Below, piece after piece: positions 37,701-48,473 of a DNA stretch of 64,000 nucleotides. Source of the DNA: Trogon surrucura (Eukaryota > Chordata > Aves > Trogoniformes > Trogonidae). The notes beneath the pieces are model-generated. The model was not told where the DNA came from. It saw nothing but the letters and a program-made list of their open reading frames with translations, and did not search any database. The stretch spans positions 118,621,161 to 118,685,160 of the forward strand of contig CM036618.1 of assembly GCA_020746105.1 (NCBI GenBank), given 5' to 3'. Within the stretch, counting starts at the first letter, position 1; each line of letters starts with the position of its first letter. The position numbers were made by a program, and so were the translations under genes.

Positions 37701-38109
37701 CAGCTTTGCCTTGGAGCTGCTACCTCATGGGTGAAGGCTCCTGTTTGTGACGCGGGGTCGTTTTTATGGGGGAAAGCACAAGCCAAGATGCTCCAGTGGT
37801 GGAGAGGGGAGGAACAGGTCTTTCCTGAGGAGATCAAAGGAGAGGATTGACTTTCGGCGGCGAGAGGACAGGGCTCGTCTCGCTGCCTTGGCGCCATAAT
37901 TCACGGCTTGTTTTCGAGACCCATCGTACGATTTCTTCCACAACAGCGGGGAGGACTTGGTTAAACCGCAAATGAGTATTACCTCAAGCGCTCCGAGGAA
38001 ATATGTCCTTTCCCCATAGAGCCCATACGTTATTTCCACGTAGTTACAGGGCCTCGCATTTCCTGGAACTATCATCCAGACCTTAATTCTCCTCCCTTTT
38101 AAAAATCGC
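34741..38109. other. Intergenic DNA, nothing recognised
   Basis: No exon or transposable element recognised. T-rich runs lie near 36074-36096 and 36226-36258, with an A/C-rich stretch near 35605-35640. The 183-codon + frame 35389-35940 crosses that low-complexity stretch and has no domain, so it is treated as chance. Confidence 0.45.
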
Positions 38110-38570
38110 GGAGTTCTCTTAATCAACTTTTGCATCGGGCGGCGAATTTGCGGGATGACCTAATTTGAAAGACGTCTCGAAGCGCTGACTCAAAGGGTCG
38201 GTGAATAAAGGCCAGTCCCGGCCACCGCGACGCAAAACAAAATCGAGTTGCATCAGCCGAAACGTTAGTTTGCAAAAAAAATGTTAGGGATGGAAGCCGC
38301 TCGCCGGTCATCTTTTATTTATGCTGAGGAGATTTATACTTTTCGGGGTCTGAGACGGCTCTAAAGCCAACTTCTGGAGGAGACGCACGATGAGACTCTC
38401 TTTAACGGTGAAAAATCCCCGTCGGATCTATACATCTAAGCCGCATCATTTGCACTTCATAATCTCCTCTCTTTTATAGAGCAGGAGGCAGGGACATTAT
38501 TTTAAAACTTTTATTAAAATATTTATACAGCAACAGATGAAAATTCTCATCCTAATATGTCACTTTGCAT
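38110..38570. promoter_or_regulatory. Candidate regulatory element with raised CpG content
   Basis: A repeat-free block holding many CpGs for its base composition (GCATCGGGCGGCGAATTTGC, GACGTCTCGAAGCGCTGAC, CCACCGCGACGC) together with ATTTATGC, TTTATAC and CATCATTTGC motifs. It lies at the left edge of the CR1-free interval. It could be an undermethylated enhancer or promoter-like element, but no exon is visible. Confidence 0.33.
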
Positions 38571-39089
38571 TTTTCGGTTACGTTCCAAGTCTTTATCTTT
38601 TCTTTTTTTTTTTTTTTTTCCCCTCTCTAATTGAAACGCAGCCGGTACTCCTTCATTCTCCGGATAAGTAACTGTCTCAAAACGACCAGCAATTACTTCA
38701 GGACTCAAAGAAATAAAAAGGAAAGAAGGGATTTGAGCCAGAAAGTTTACAGGGGGGAAAAAAAAATCCCTCAAAATGCAAAAAAAAAAAACCAGATCCC
38801 ACTCCACTAGTTTTATTTAACTTCTCAGAGAAGAAAAAGTCAGTATAAATTATTGATTTTTTTCACTAGGATTTTATGGGCGCATAGTTTCAATTTTTTT
38901 TTTTTTTTCTTGAGGAAACTTATTCTGAGCTGGAACAACCTGGCTAGAGAGGGGCAGAGTGCATTTCTGAGTCAGTTTGTCAAATATCGGCCGCTAATTA
39001 ACACTGAGAAGAGTTACTTAAGAACCAGGGGTCTAGGGATGAACCAACTCAGCGCGAACTATTTTCCCCTGTGCTTTTTTTTTATTATT
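38571..39089. other. Low-complexity spacer with A and T runs
   Basis: T18C4-type run (38602-38623), A runs near 38758-38766 and 38780-38791, a T run at 38893-38909, and T-rich sequence near 39077-39092. Nothing genic is seen between them. Confidence 0.6.
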
Positions 39090-39420
39090 ATTTTAAAATT
39101 GAAATGTCAATAATGCAAATCATCTGATACGTGCCTGTGGCTTTGCGCCGAAGTGGCTGAATACTGGACACGCAGAACGAGGGAGACGGGCCATTAATTT
39201 AAAATTTAGAGGACCAACAAGTTTTTGATAGCAATGTGCTAATGATTATTTAACTCGCTTCGTGTTGGGTTTAGTACGTAAAGCGGAACGCTTTATTGGA
39301 GTGCGACAACGGGATTTTTGCCTCCGAAATGCTATATTCAAAGCGGGGTTGGGACGGGGAGGAAAGCACAGAGCTTAAAAAAAGAAATGTGGTTATTGTA
39401 TGATAGCACGTTTCAAGCAG
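39090..39420. promoter_or_regulatory. Candidate conserved non-coding element with POU octamer
   Basis: It contains a perfect octamer ATGCAAAT (39113-39120), then CCATTAATTTAAAATTTAG, GCTAATGATTATTTAAC and a raised CpG count (TTGCGCCGAAG, AAGCGGAACG). It is repeat-free. The call is motif-based. Confidence 0.35.
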
Positions 39421-42227
39421 TCGTGAAGCAGAAGCCGCTGCAGTTAAAGAAGTGAATTTTACTACTGCAGGTTCAAAAAAAAATAAAAAAAATACACGAA
39501 ATCAAAATACTTCTGCGTTTGCCCTTTGCTCTTTCTTAGGAGCTATTTTAGCAAGACGGTATTTATTGATGGTTGCGAGCACCGAGAGGGCAGCATGGCT
39601 GGCTCTTTTACCATGCTGGTTATTCTCGTAATTCTTCTTATCCTTTGGTTGTATTTTATTTTATTTGTTCCTGAGGTGCGTATTTTTCCACGATAAGGCA
39701 CCGCGGGGTTGGTTTGTGTCTTCTGAGAGCTTGACAGGGCATCCGTACATACCGTTCCATAAAACGGCGAGCTTTGTTTTTCAAGTAAAAGGCAACGCCG
39801 CTTCTACATAAGGACAGAAAAAAAAAGGAAAAAAAAAGAGAAAAAAAAGGTGAGAATAGTAATAAATGTCTGATCCCTCGTAAAGACTTGCAGAACTTAT
39901 TTCACTCCGTCGTCCTTCAAGCACAGTACTGAGTTTTGTGGGGCTTTCTATTTTATTTATTTCGTCTTTCGAAAGGGATTGCACTTGCTAAACCTCCCAT
40001 TTCAAGTTGTTCGTGCTTTATGTGGTGGATTCCTTAGCAGTAGTGGGTAAGCGCTGCCATTTGTGAATATTTTGTGTCCTTCAGCCCTCCTGGGAAGGCG
40101 TAGGCAGGAACGCTCTAAACCTTGTAGTAGTTGCCTATGGGGAGAGGATGAGAAAATAATGGCTAATGATGTGGGAGCTAGCTGGGATCCCCAGACAAAT
40201 ACTAAACATAATCAATACATTTTTTTTTTTTTAAAAAAAAGATTTTTTTTTATTTCCTAAAAAAGAAAGGAAAAAAAAAAATGCAATGAAAATTTATGAC
40301 CTTAACATTCCTTCAGGGTCAAGCAATTTATCAAATTCTCTCACTTTCTGGTTTCAATTACACAGCTATTGTGGAAGGAACTTATTTTAGCAGGTTCATT
40401 TGCCTCAGTAGGGAATACAGGACTTTGGCCTAATGCTTCACCTTTAGTGCAGGCCATTTGAGCCTTAGAACAAATACCAATCATCACTCTTTGGGAGGAA
40501 AAAAAAAAATATAAAAAAAAATAAAAAAATCTGCATCGGCGTGGCCTGTTGGAATGGGGTTTCTGTCAAGGTAAACGGTTGTCGGCAATGACTGTGGTAG
40601 AGTGGCGATAAATCCCATTTTATTGCTGAAAAATTCCAGCTTCTCTCCATGCCTGACAGCTCCCCACATTCTCGTACCCATTTGGGCAATTTCTGCACTA
40701 TGTCCATCTGGTTCTTATTACCTCTCAACCTGCCAGTGTCTGATCCAGAAAAAGTGCAGGTCAAAAAACAGGGGGAAGAAACCAAGGTGATGGACAAAAC
40801 AGAACGAGAGCGATTGAGAGACGGAGCCGCGCTCCCTGGTCCTCCCTCCCCAGCCAGAAAAAAAACAGATCTGCGGGGAATAAACAAATTTAAGGGGGGT
40901 TACTAGCTTAAATATGGAGTTGCCAATGACCTTGCAATAGAAAAATTAAACAGGTAATAATCCACACGCTCCAAGTTTGCAATAACGCTACCAAATATTT
41001 AATATTTGCCCACGACACTCGTGACACCTGCCAAAATCAAAGCTTTCTTGCAGGAAAAACTCACAACTTCCGACCCTCGATTGTAGGCGTCCTGGTGTTC
41101 CTGTTCTGCTTTTCTGTCACTTCGGCGAGTTTTGCCTTTAAAGGATCACTTTGGGGTTGCAAATTGTTGCAGGAGGTCAGCCAAAGTACAATTAAATTGT
41201 AATTCGGGACAAAAAAAAATGGAATAAACCAAACAAAAGTTAGGCTAGCCATACAAAAGTGAACAGAAAGGAAAAATCCTGGTTTTTCATGCAATTGTTT
41301 TGTACTCTGCTGAACCCAGGGCTGCTTTAGGAAGTTCAGTTTGTTCTCAAAATCCCCTTTAAGAAGTAGAGAGAATGTTTGGCCAATTTTTAAATTTAAA
41401 AAGCAAGCGAATTAATCCAGGACAAGCGAACTGTTAAGTCAAAATAAAACCAACTGAACAAAAAAACCCCCAAACACCATGGGAATGCTTCTCTTTCACT
41501 CCTCTTCCCGTAAAAAAAAAAAAATATATTGTGTGGTATTTGTCAAAGACTCAGTAGTACTATGGGGAAACGTGCCTTGACCTACCAACTCAACCTCCTC
41601 TTTCAAGGGAGCCCGGTGAGTTTAATCGCAATTCCTGTATTTCTTCTACCTGAAACACCTCACGTTCCACCCACACCACCACTCGCTGTATCTTTTTTTC
41701 CCCAAGAAAAAGTCACTCCTCTGGACCTGTGGTCTCATCTTAGCTTGGCGCAGCCTCTTCCCTTGAAGATGCCAAGGAAATTAAACCCAACTTTTCAGAG
41801 CTGCCACCTACTCCCAGAGGTCTGGATTCCCAACAGCAGGAAATCTGGAGCGTGCCCCACCGCCTGCGTTGTGATCCTTGGTGAGAAGGGCTCTTGGGTG
41901 TCTCGTGTCTGGTAGGACATGCTGGTAGGTCAAGCAACGAAAGACTGGAAACCATGTTGGTGGTGGTACGTTAGGAATGATGTCCTTGTGGTTTGTAGGA
42001 ACCTCTTGGCTCCCAGAAGTTCAAGCTGGGACCTCATGGTGAAAGAAAAAATGGGGGTACAGTTTCCAGTGGAGTCTCAGGAACTTGTTGGCATTGAGCA
42101 AGGAGATAGGACGGAAGATGAGTGGGAAGGGAAAGGTGGGGAGGGTTTAATTTCTTAGTCCAGAATGGGTCACCTCAACACGGCATCCACCTGTCCTCAT
42201 GGCTTCTCCCTCTGCCGTTGGCGCATC
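39421..42227. other. Intergenic DNA, nothing firmly recognised
   Basis: A unique AT-rich stretch at 40905-41045 has AACAGGTAATAATCC and AAATCAAAGC and may be regulatory. Otherwise there are A/T homopolymers (39820-39850, 40219-40275, 40498-40530) and overlapping short open frames without domains. Confidence 0.45.
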
Positions 42228-42338
42228 CATTTAGAAAGAAAGGTTGGAGAGAGGGATTTGCTTTCGGGAAAACTCTTCCTCCCATTTAAAAAGAAAGACT
42301 GGAGAGAGGGATTGGCTTTTGGGAAAACTCTTCCTCCC
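42228..42338. repeat. 55-bp tandem duplication
   Basis: Two adjacent units with a 55-bp period. CATTTAGAAAGAAAGGTTGG pairs with CATTTAAAAAGAAAGACTGG, and both continue GAGAGAGGGATT and GGGAAAACTCTTCCTCCC. They differ at only a few positions, so the duplication is fairly young. Confidence 0.93.
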
Positions 42339-42639
42339 TGTTACCTTGTGGTGTCAGTAATGGCACTGAGAAACCCGACCACCTACGGTTAATATTTGTC
42401 TACATTTGTCATGCGTTACAGAATCGGATTTTTTTAAGTATTATTTTCCGCACGCCTTTATTTGATTGGGGGGGGGTTGCTGGGGGGAAGAACACGCCGT
42501 GCAGACTTACACATCGAGCTGCAAGAAGGTGGTTTGAGACGCCTACGGAAGCCTTTGCTGGACGAGCGGCGCTCAACCACGCCGGCCGATCCGCTTGAAA
42601 ACAAAGGAGGCTGATGACAGGGGAAGCCCCCAACTTCGA

Positions 42640-43034
42640 GGATCAAAATACGTCAGCATGAAAACGGTTAATGGTGAGTATCACAGCTTCGAGAGAGCCC
42701 ATTGGCTACCCCTAAAGGATGCCCTGGCAATTGTTGAAACTCATCAGATGCAACTACCCCTCCTCAGCTAGCCCTTGCATTTGTCTGGCTAACAGTAAAA
42801 AAATGCTATAATAAATCGGTAACATATGTTGCCAGACAAGAATAAGTGATATAAATAAAGAGTCGAGAGACGTAGCCCCTCAAGAACAATGTGTAAAGAT
42901 TTAAACTTTCAATGTATTAGTTAAGCCAGGAACATTTTAGGAGTAACTTGAAAGCGGTGCACTGTTTGTTTATATCATTCCTCCTCTTTTTTTATTTTTT
43001 TTCCCCCTCTCCTCTCTTCTTTCCTTCTCTTCAG
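42640..43034. promoter_or_regulatory. Candidate conserved non-coding element upstream of a possible exon
   Basis: A repeat-free block with CCCTGGCAATTGTTGAAAC, GATATAAATAAAGAG, AACAATGTG, CAATGTATTAGTTAAG and TTTGTTTATATC motifs. It leads directly into a 45-base pyrimidine-rich tract and a possible splice acceptor. A GTGAGT donor-like string lies at 42673-42678. Confidence 0.33.
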
Positions 43035-43087
43035 ATTGCATTTTAAATCAAAATGTTCTCCATGACTGACTGCTTTGCAGCACTAGG
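43035..43087 (+). ncRNA. Possible short internal exon (acceptor and donor signals)
   Basis: A strong pyrimidine tract (about 42980-43032) ends in TTCAG at 43030-43034. After 53 nt comes AGG followed by GTAAGT (donor at 43088-43093), a consensus donor. The enclosed 53 nt contain two ATGs in one frame, which reads MFSMTDCFAALG and stops at TAA if the donor is not used. No protein family is recognised. It could be an exon of a long non-coding RNA or the untranslated exon of a distant gene. Splicing is inferred from the signals alone, and such arrangements also occur by chance. Confidence 0.25.
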
Positions 43088-43289
43088 GTAAGTCCCATTT
43101 TTTCCACAGCTTAAACAAAAAATATGCCTGAGAATTCTATGCCAGAAAGGCATTTTGTTGGGTTTTGCATTTGGGAGATAAACACAATGTTGTTGGGAAG
43201 ACAGCCTCTCTCTTTTTTTTTTTTTTTTTCCCCCTTTTTTTTTTTTCAAAATCCAAATATATAGAATTGTGCATTTGCAAACAGAGCTA

Positions 43290-43770
43290 CTATTAAGAAA
43301 GGCAATTCTTCACGGCAGTGACAAGTCTCCAAACTTGTAATAAATTAGCAGCGACAGCATCGAGAAAGAAAGTACGAGCCAAAATATGCTCCGAGACTTG
43401 ACTGGGTATTTTTTTATTTATCTTTTTCTTTTATTGAGACGTCCTTTGAAAAATGGCATAAAATAAATAGTTTTGCAAGGCAACAATATAATCAATCTCT
43501 AAACGAGAAGATAAATCAAGGATTTCATTAACTGCTGGTAGCCAGTTTAAATTGTAGTCTTGTCCATAATGTCTATCTGTCTATGTATGTCCAAGTTATA
43601 TTAAAAACCTTTAAATGGCTTTGTAATATCAGCTACATCTAGCTATTATAATAATTAATGATACTGTTTTATAAATCAATATATGTATTCTTGATAAATT
43701 CATATCCAGTTAATGGCGTAATTTAAATAAAAAATTAATGTAATAAAGGACATACTGGAAGAGGCAGGAA
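43290..43770. promoter_or_regulatory. Candidate conserved non-coding element
   Basis: A repeat-free AT-rich block with CTATTATAATAATTAATG, CCAGTTAATGGCGTAATTT, TTGTAATAAATTAGC and GGCTTTGTAATATC. It is dense in homeodomain-type cores, with no open frame of interest. Conservation is untested. Confidence 0.37.
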
Positions 43771-44600
43771 ATCTTTAAAGGTTAAGAGGCAAATTTGTCT
43801 AAATTCTTTTCTTTGTACCTATTTTTTTTTTTTTGAAGAAAGCCTCCATTGAAATTCAGCTGCTCTTCGGATCGCGTTCTCGCCGTTAGTTTTTTATTAA
43901 CAGCGCTCGGCGAGTTCTCGCAGCCCAAGGAGAGGGGAAAGCTCCTTCAGCAAAATGAATATTTTCCTCCCTGCTGCAAAACTGCAAACAGAAAAAAAAA
44001 AAAAAAAAAGAAAAAAGAGAATCAGTCCAGAAACAGAAATGGTAAAACTGCTCTTTTTTTTTTTTTTTTTTTTCCCCCCGCATTGATTCCATATTTATAT
44101 TATTACAAGGGTGCTTTGCTTGTTTTATACAGCGTCTTTAAGAAAGGTAAAATATGAATATTTTGTTCCAGGCATGAAGTGCATTCAGAGGAGCGGGGAA
44201 ACCCTGCAGACTGCTCGGCGTAATAAAAAGCCGTTCTTTATCTCTTGTTTTAAATACAGTTAATCCCGTTTATTCAGCAAACACGTCTAAGGGAAACTTG
44301 GAGGGGGGGAGGAAAAAAAAAAAAGAAAAAGCTGGAAATTGCCTTTTTGTATCTGCCGTGGTGAGAAACCGTGGCTCTGTTCCTTTTATTTATGGGCAGG
44401 GACCACAAAAACGTATCTCTGACAATCACAGGGGATTTTAATAGGCAATATTAATTGCTCTTCCCCTAACTTTTGATCTGAAATGTTTCAAACCCTGCCT
44501 GTTTATATCCCAAATTTGTCCGAAGGAACGATGGCAAAACACGGCGCTTTGTCACCCGTCCTGACGCGGTACAGAAATGTCATTTTAATCCAGCGTGAGA
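43771..44600. other. Low-complexity spacer with facing A and T tracts
   Basis: A18 followed by GA6GAG (43992-44019) faces CTC plus T20 (44051-44073), which can fold back on itself. A further A12 run lies near 44313. No gene recognised. Confidence 0.55.
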
Positions 44601-44650
44601 TTTTTTTTTTCCCCCTTGATTTTTTTTTTTTTCCCACCCCCCCCCCCCCC
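44601..44650. repeat. Alternating T and C homopolymer runs (T10C5 ... T12CCCA C14)
   Basis: A pure pyrimidine stretch broken only by TTGA and one A, ending in a run of 14 C. Such sequence can form triplex or i-motif structures and is hard to assemble accurately. Confidence 0.9.
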
Positions 44651-45454
44651 AAACATTTCTCTGCCTTATTTAGAGCGGCAGCGATCTTGCGCGGTTCCCT
44701 TTGACGCCGACGGGTTATTTCCAACCCCTTACGCCGAGGCGAGGGAGGGAGGAAAAGGAATTTGCTGCCAGTCACCGCAGCCATCCAGCGCCTTTATTTG
44801 CCAAAAGTTTACATTTCAAATGAGCTTGGAATTTAAAGGTGGGCTACCCCGACACCGGGGCCGCGTTCGGGAGAAAAATAAGAGGGAGGGCGATTACGCT
44901 CATGTGTTAAAGTCCGCCAGAGTATTTGGCACGACAGCCATTTAAAAATGTATTTTGTTTTTCCACGCAGCCTCTTCTAGGAGGCTTAATTTAGGTTTTG
45001 TAGAAAAAAAACCATTAATTTAGGCTTTGTAGGAAAAAACCATGTTACGGTAACACTCCGAAACACGTTGCACATTTTAAACACCTTCATTTGGGAAGGT
45101 TATTTTTTTTTTTTTTTTTTTTCCCCCCTCCCAGGATCGCTGACGCGCCTCTCCCCAGACAAAGCAAGGACGAGCCCCCATCCTTAAAAATTATCTGCCT
45201 TACAGATCGCGTTCCCAGGCATGTTCCCTGCTTTTTATTACCGCGGATAACCTCTTAACGCCGTCACAATTTCAGACTTGTTAAGTGGACACCTTCCCTG
45301 TATTTAACTGCAAACAAAGTGACTTCGTTCCGGGGAGGTGGGAGGAAGGAGAAACGCTTTGCGATGATTAGAGACATAAGTTCCTATCTTCTGTCACGCC
45401 AGCCCATCAATTATTCAAAACCCCACTAAATTTAGACGTCTGCCCCTAAAACCT
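44651..45454. other. Intergenic DNA with rising CpG content
   Basis: CpG-containing stretches (GACGCCGACGGG, ACGCCGAGGCGAGG) begin here. A T20C6 run lies at about 45103-45128. No exon recognised. Confidence 0.5.
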
Positions 45455-45735
45455 TGTTTGCGCTCGTTCCCTGGGAAGATGGAGGCGGCTGATAATTTGG
45501 CTAAATTATGCGTCGGAGCCCAACGGCTCGATTTCGGGCGGATTTATTCGCCGCCGCGGAGGTTTCTCGCCCATTCGGGGCCGGCTCCTTCGGGGTGCAA
45601 CCCGAGGGGCGAGGACTCAACCGCATCGTCCTGCGCGGCGGCAGGTTTTGCCCGTCGGATGGGGACCAGCTCCGGGGAGCGAAGGGCCTAAAGGAGCCCC
45701 CGAGGTGCTTCGTGCCCCAGGTAGCCGCTATGTGA
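45455..45735. promoter_or_regulatory. CpG-island-like patch
   Basis: About 28 CpG dinucleotides were counted by hand in roughly 245 bases (45480-45720), for example GATTTATTCGCCGCCGCGG and CTGCGCGGCGGCAGG. This is far above the rest of the window. It is followed by a TATTTAAGAGG string at 45767-45777. CpG islands usually mark promoters or poised regulatory elements. No coding exon is recognisable, so it may be a promoter of a non-coding RNA or a distal element. Confidence 0.55.
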
Positions 45736-46689
45736 GCGTGAAGCCCAATAAAAGGCGAATTATTGCTATTTAAGAGGAGCTGTGAGGGATGCTGGGTGGA
45801 TACGCCGGGGCGTAAGCTTCGAGCATCCTTGGTGCAGCCCGGCTATCGCGACGGCGTAAAATATCCTTGTCGGGGCGTGATTGGCAGCGAGGCTCTGCCA
45901 GACGTGGGCATCCTCCCATGCACACCAGTTGCAGGACGTGGAAGGGGGAGTTTTTTGCTATTTTATTTTATTTTTTCCTATTTTTTTTAACGTAGGCTCT
46001 TGACACATAACGCCGCCTCTTCGCGAAGGCTCGCCGGCAGCAGCAAACAAACCTCCGCTTGCTTTATCGGTGGCAGAACCTCCTTTCCTAGAGGAAACAG
46101 TGTTTTTGGTGAAGATAACTCGGCTGATATTGCAATAGCTCGGGGCTGGAGGTGGGAAAAAGTGCAGACCCCATAGCAGGTGTGGAGATGCAGCCCTGTG
46201 CATGGGGTATCACCGGGGTTGGGGGGTTTCACGGTGCCGGGCACGAGAGCGAAAGAGATGGAAAGAAAAGCTGCCGACTACGAAAACCAGAAGAATAAAT
46301 ATTAAAATAAAATACATTAAAATAAAATACATTCCACCCAATATAGACAGTACCCTTTCTCTTGAGATGACAGTTGGTAATTGCTGAAATGCAGACAGCC
46401 TTAGGGGCGGGGGAAAAAAAAAAATATATATAAAAAAATAATTGATATATAGACACCAAAGCGTTGCAGGCAAACAGAAAGCAAATCGCACAAGGCCCCG
46501 TGTCATCGTTTCGCTGAGAAACGTATTCCCATTTTTTCCAATTCTGGCATAAAGGCAGGCAAACGGGAATGAGGAGGGGGGGAAAAAAAAAAAACCCCAA
46601 ACCAAAAGAATAAATAAATAAATAAATAAATAAAAATAAAATAAAAAACCCACCACGCAACCCCAAAACAAAGGACGCGCGAGCGCTTT
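45736..46689. other. Intergenic DNA, partly low complexity
   Basis: It contains a 15-bp unit (ATTAAAATAAAATAC) perfectly duplicated at 46301-46330, a G7A12 run near 46565-46584 and an (AATA)n stretch (46609-46646). The 250-codon minus frame 46229-46981 crosses these tracts and gives F- and Y-rich nonsense, so it is not considered a gene. Confidence 0.5.
46609..46646. repeat. (AATA)n microsatellite
   Basis: About seven AATA units followed by A-rich variants. Confidence 0.88.
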
Positions 46690-47130
46690 CATTTATTTTG
46701 ATAATCCTCCTCCTGCTCCGGAGCGTTTTGCTGTCTTTGTCAAAGTGAATGACAACAATTTGGCCAACTCTCTCTGAGCTGCACTCAACAGTGACAGGCA
46801 AATTATCAGAGGCCCTGCACTCCTTATTATCAGAGGAGAAGTCATCAGGAGGACGTGCGGAGGATCCCTCTCCCCTGTCACTATTTGTCAGCGGGACAAG
46901 GGCCACTGCTATGGGTAGCTGACAGGTAATTTCAACAATAACAATTACTCCTATTACTGGTGTCATAAACAATTCGCCCAAGGCACGACAATAACAAAGC
47001 TTTATAATTCAATGCCATATAAATAAATGCCAGCAGGTAACAAGTAATTTAGCTCCAATCAGGCCTTGGCCCCGGCGTTAATATTGTTATTGCAAGAAAA
47101 TGGAAAATTGAAAAAATTCAATATGTTAAT
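46690..47130. promoter_or_regulatory. Candidate enhancer dense in SOX-type and MEIS/TGIF-type motifs
   Basis: A unique block with AACAAT at 46754, 46934, 46940 and 46968, ACAAT at 46988 and AACAAAG at 46993 (HMG-box cores, all on +). It also has TGACAG or CTGTCA at 46792, 46875 and 46920, with TTGTCA at 46885 (MEIS/PKNOX/TGIF-type). AT-rich homeodomain-like strings follow (TTAATATTGTTATTGC, ATGTTAATGAATTAAG). Motif identities follow published consensus types. Enhancer activity and conservation are inferred. Confidence 0.45.
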
Positions 47131-47449
47131 GAATTAAGAGGGGTTCAAAGGCTACGGGAGGGGAGGAGCGGTGGCGGGGCGGAGGGAAGGGAAAAACCAA
47201 AAGCAAAAAGAGACAAAAAAAAAAAAAAAGCACGGCTTCAGAACCGTCGAATACTTGAGTTCGTGCAACCTTATAAGTAGTTTTCGATGTGAAACGTGGT
47301 CTGGCTACGCCGCATTTCAGGTCAGGGCAAAATGAGTGCAGGAATCTAAATCCTACCCTCTGCCTCCGCAAGGTGTGTGGGGGAAAAAAAAAAAAAAAAA
47401 AGCTGAATTTATTATAAAAAGAACTGTATTTGAAATGTTATGCAAGACG
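47131..47449. other. Spacer with A runs, nothing recognised
   Basis: A-rich runs near 47214-47229 and 47384-47401 separate two regulatory-looking blocks. Confidence 0.55.
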
Positions 47450-48120
47450 TAGATTTAACGAAGGTTAAAGGTTTATTGGCACCTCCATTGCTTGATCGTC
47501 CACTTCTTGCACTCCTTTAATCTTTTTTTAAACCATCTCGATTAAGTCATTGACTCTTATTCATCGAGAAAAAGAATTTTATTGTACTTTTTCTCTCCCC
47601 AAACGCCCTTCACAGGCCACAACAGCCCCAACCCTCCTCCGAAAACGATCGGCAGCAAACGAGACAGAGCCCGCTACCTCCCAACTTCTTGATCAACCCA
47701 ATTTGCAATTTTACCATTTGTCCGGCAAGACAATGCGGCATCAGGCTGACAGCAGTAAAAGAATTTGAAAATCTCTAATTAGGAGAGCTGCGGAGCAATT
47801 AACGCATGTCAAATTCCACTTCATCAAGTGCCACTCTGATTCTCCCACTAAAAATTAATGGACTTTTTTTTTTTTTTTTTTTTTTCTGTACGTGTGTGTG
47901 TGTGTGTGTCCCCTCAAGGCAATGTTGATTCAAATCTGCTCAAGATGCAGCGTTGCACAGCTAAGCATCTTCTTGATTACAACCCGCCACACTTCTAACT
48001 GCTTTCATTCTTACTGCCACAGATACTTTGTCAACAGTCAAATTACGCCACGCTGATAACAATGCATAATGGTCTTCCTCAAAGGAGGCTCCTGTCATGG
48101 AGCAGCCTTTCATAAAAACC
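47450..48120. promoter_or_regulatory. Candidate conserved non-coding elements (two sub-blocks)
   Basis: Sub-block 47450-47865 has TCTAATTAGGAG, GCAATTAACGCATGTC and CCCACTAAAAATTAATGG. Sub-block 47915-48115 has ATGTTGATTCAAATC, CTTGATTACAACC and GATAACAATGCATAATGG. They are separated by T22 and a (GT)9 repeat (47892-47909). Both are repeat-free and motif-dense. Conservation is untested. Confidence 0.37.
47892..47909. repeat. (GT)n microsatellite
   Basis: Nine GT units directly after a long T run. Confidence 0.9.
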
Positions 48121-48473
48121 CACCGGTTTCTTCTCCGGGAAATAGATCTGGCTGAAAAAAAAAAACAACAAACGGAGTTTGTGTGGTTTCAGCAACATAA
48201 TTTTTTTTTTTTTTTTCCACACCCCCCCTCACCCTATAATTTATTTATTTTTGAGCTCATCTGAAATTACGGCAGGGAACTGTTTGAAGAGCCATAGAGA
48301 ATGGAAAATATTTATAGTCACTGTTTGTACAGGCTTTGCTTAACCACTTTGCTCCAAGACATTTTCAAGAGCAACATCCTCCTTCCAATACCACTCTTCT
48401 TTTTTTTTTTTTCCCCTCCTTCTTTTTATATTTTTTTTTTTATTTTTTCCAGTTTTTCCTTAAGGTACAGGGC
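48121..48473. other. Low-complexity spacer
   Basis: T-rich tracts (48201-48217, 48402-48413, 48430-48450) and little unique sequence. No gene recognised. Confidence 0.55.

Noticed and set aside
40905..41045. A third copy of the 51.6/52.9 kb paralogous element
   Set aside because: AACAGGTAATAATCC, TTGCAATA and AAATCAAAGC occur in the right order. However, the matches are only 7-11 bases and the spacing is much shorter, so the similarity is not above what chance allows by eye.
46229..46981. The longest open frame in the window (250 codons, minus strand) as a gene
   Set aside because: It reads through (AATA)n, A-rich and G7A12 tracts, giving runs of F, Y and L. Its other half overlaps the SOX/MEIS motif block. 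No domain, and a second open frame overlaps it.
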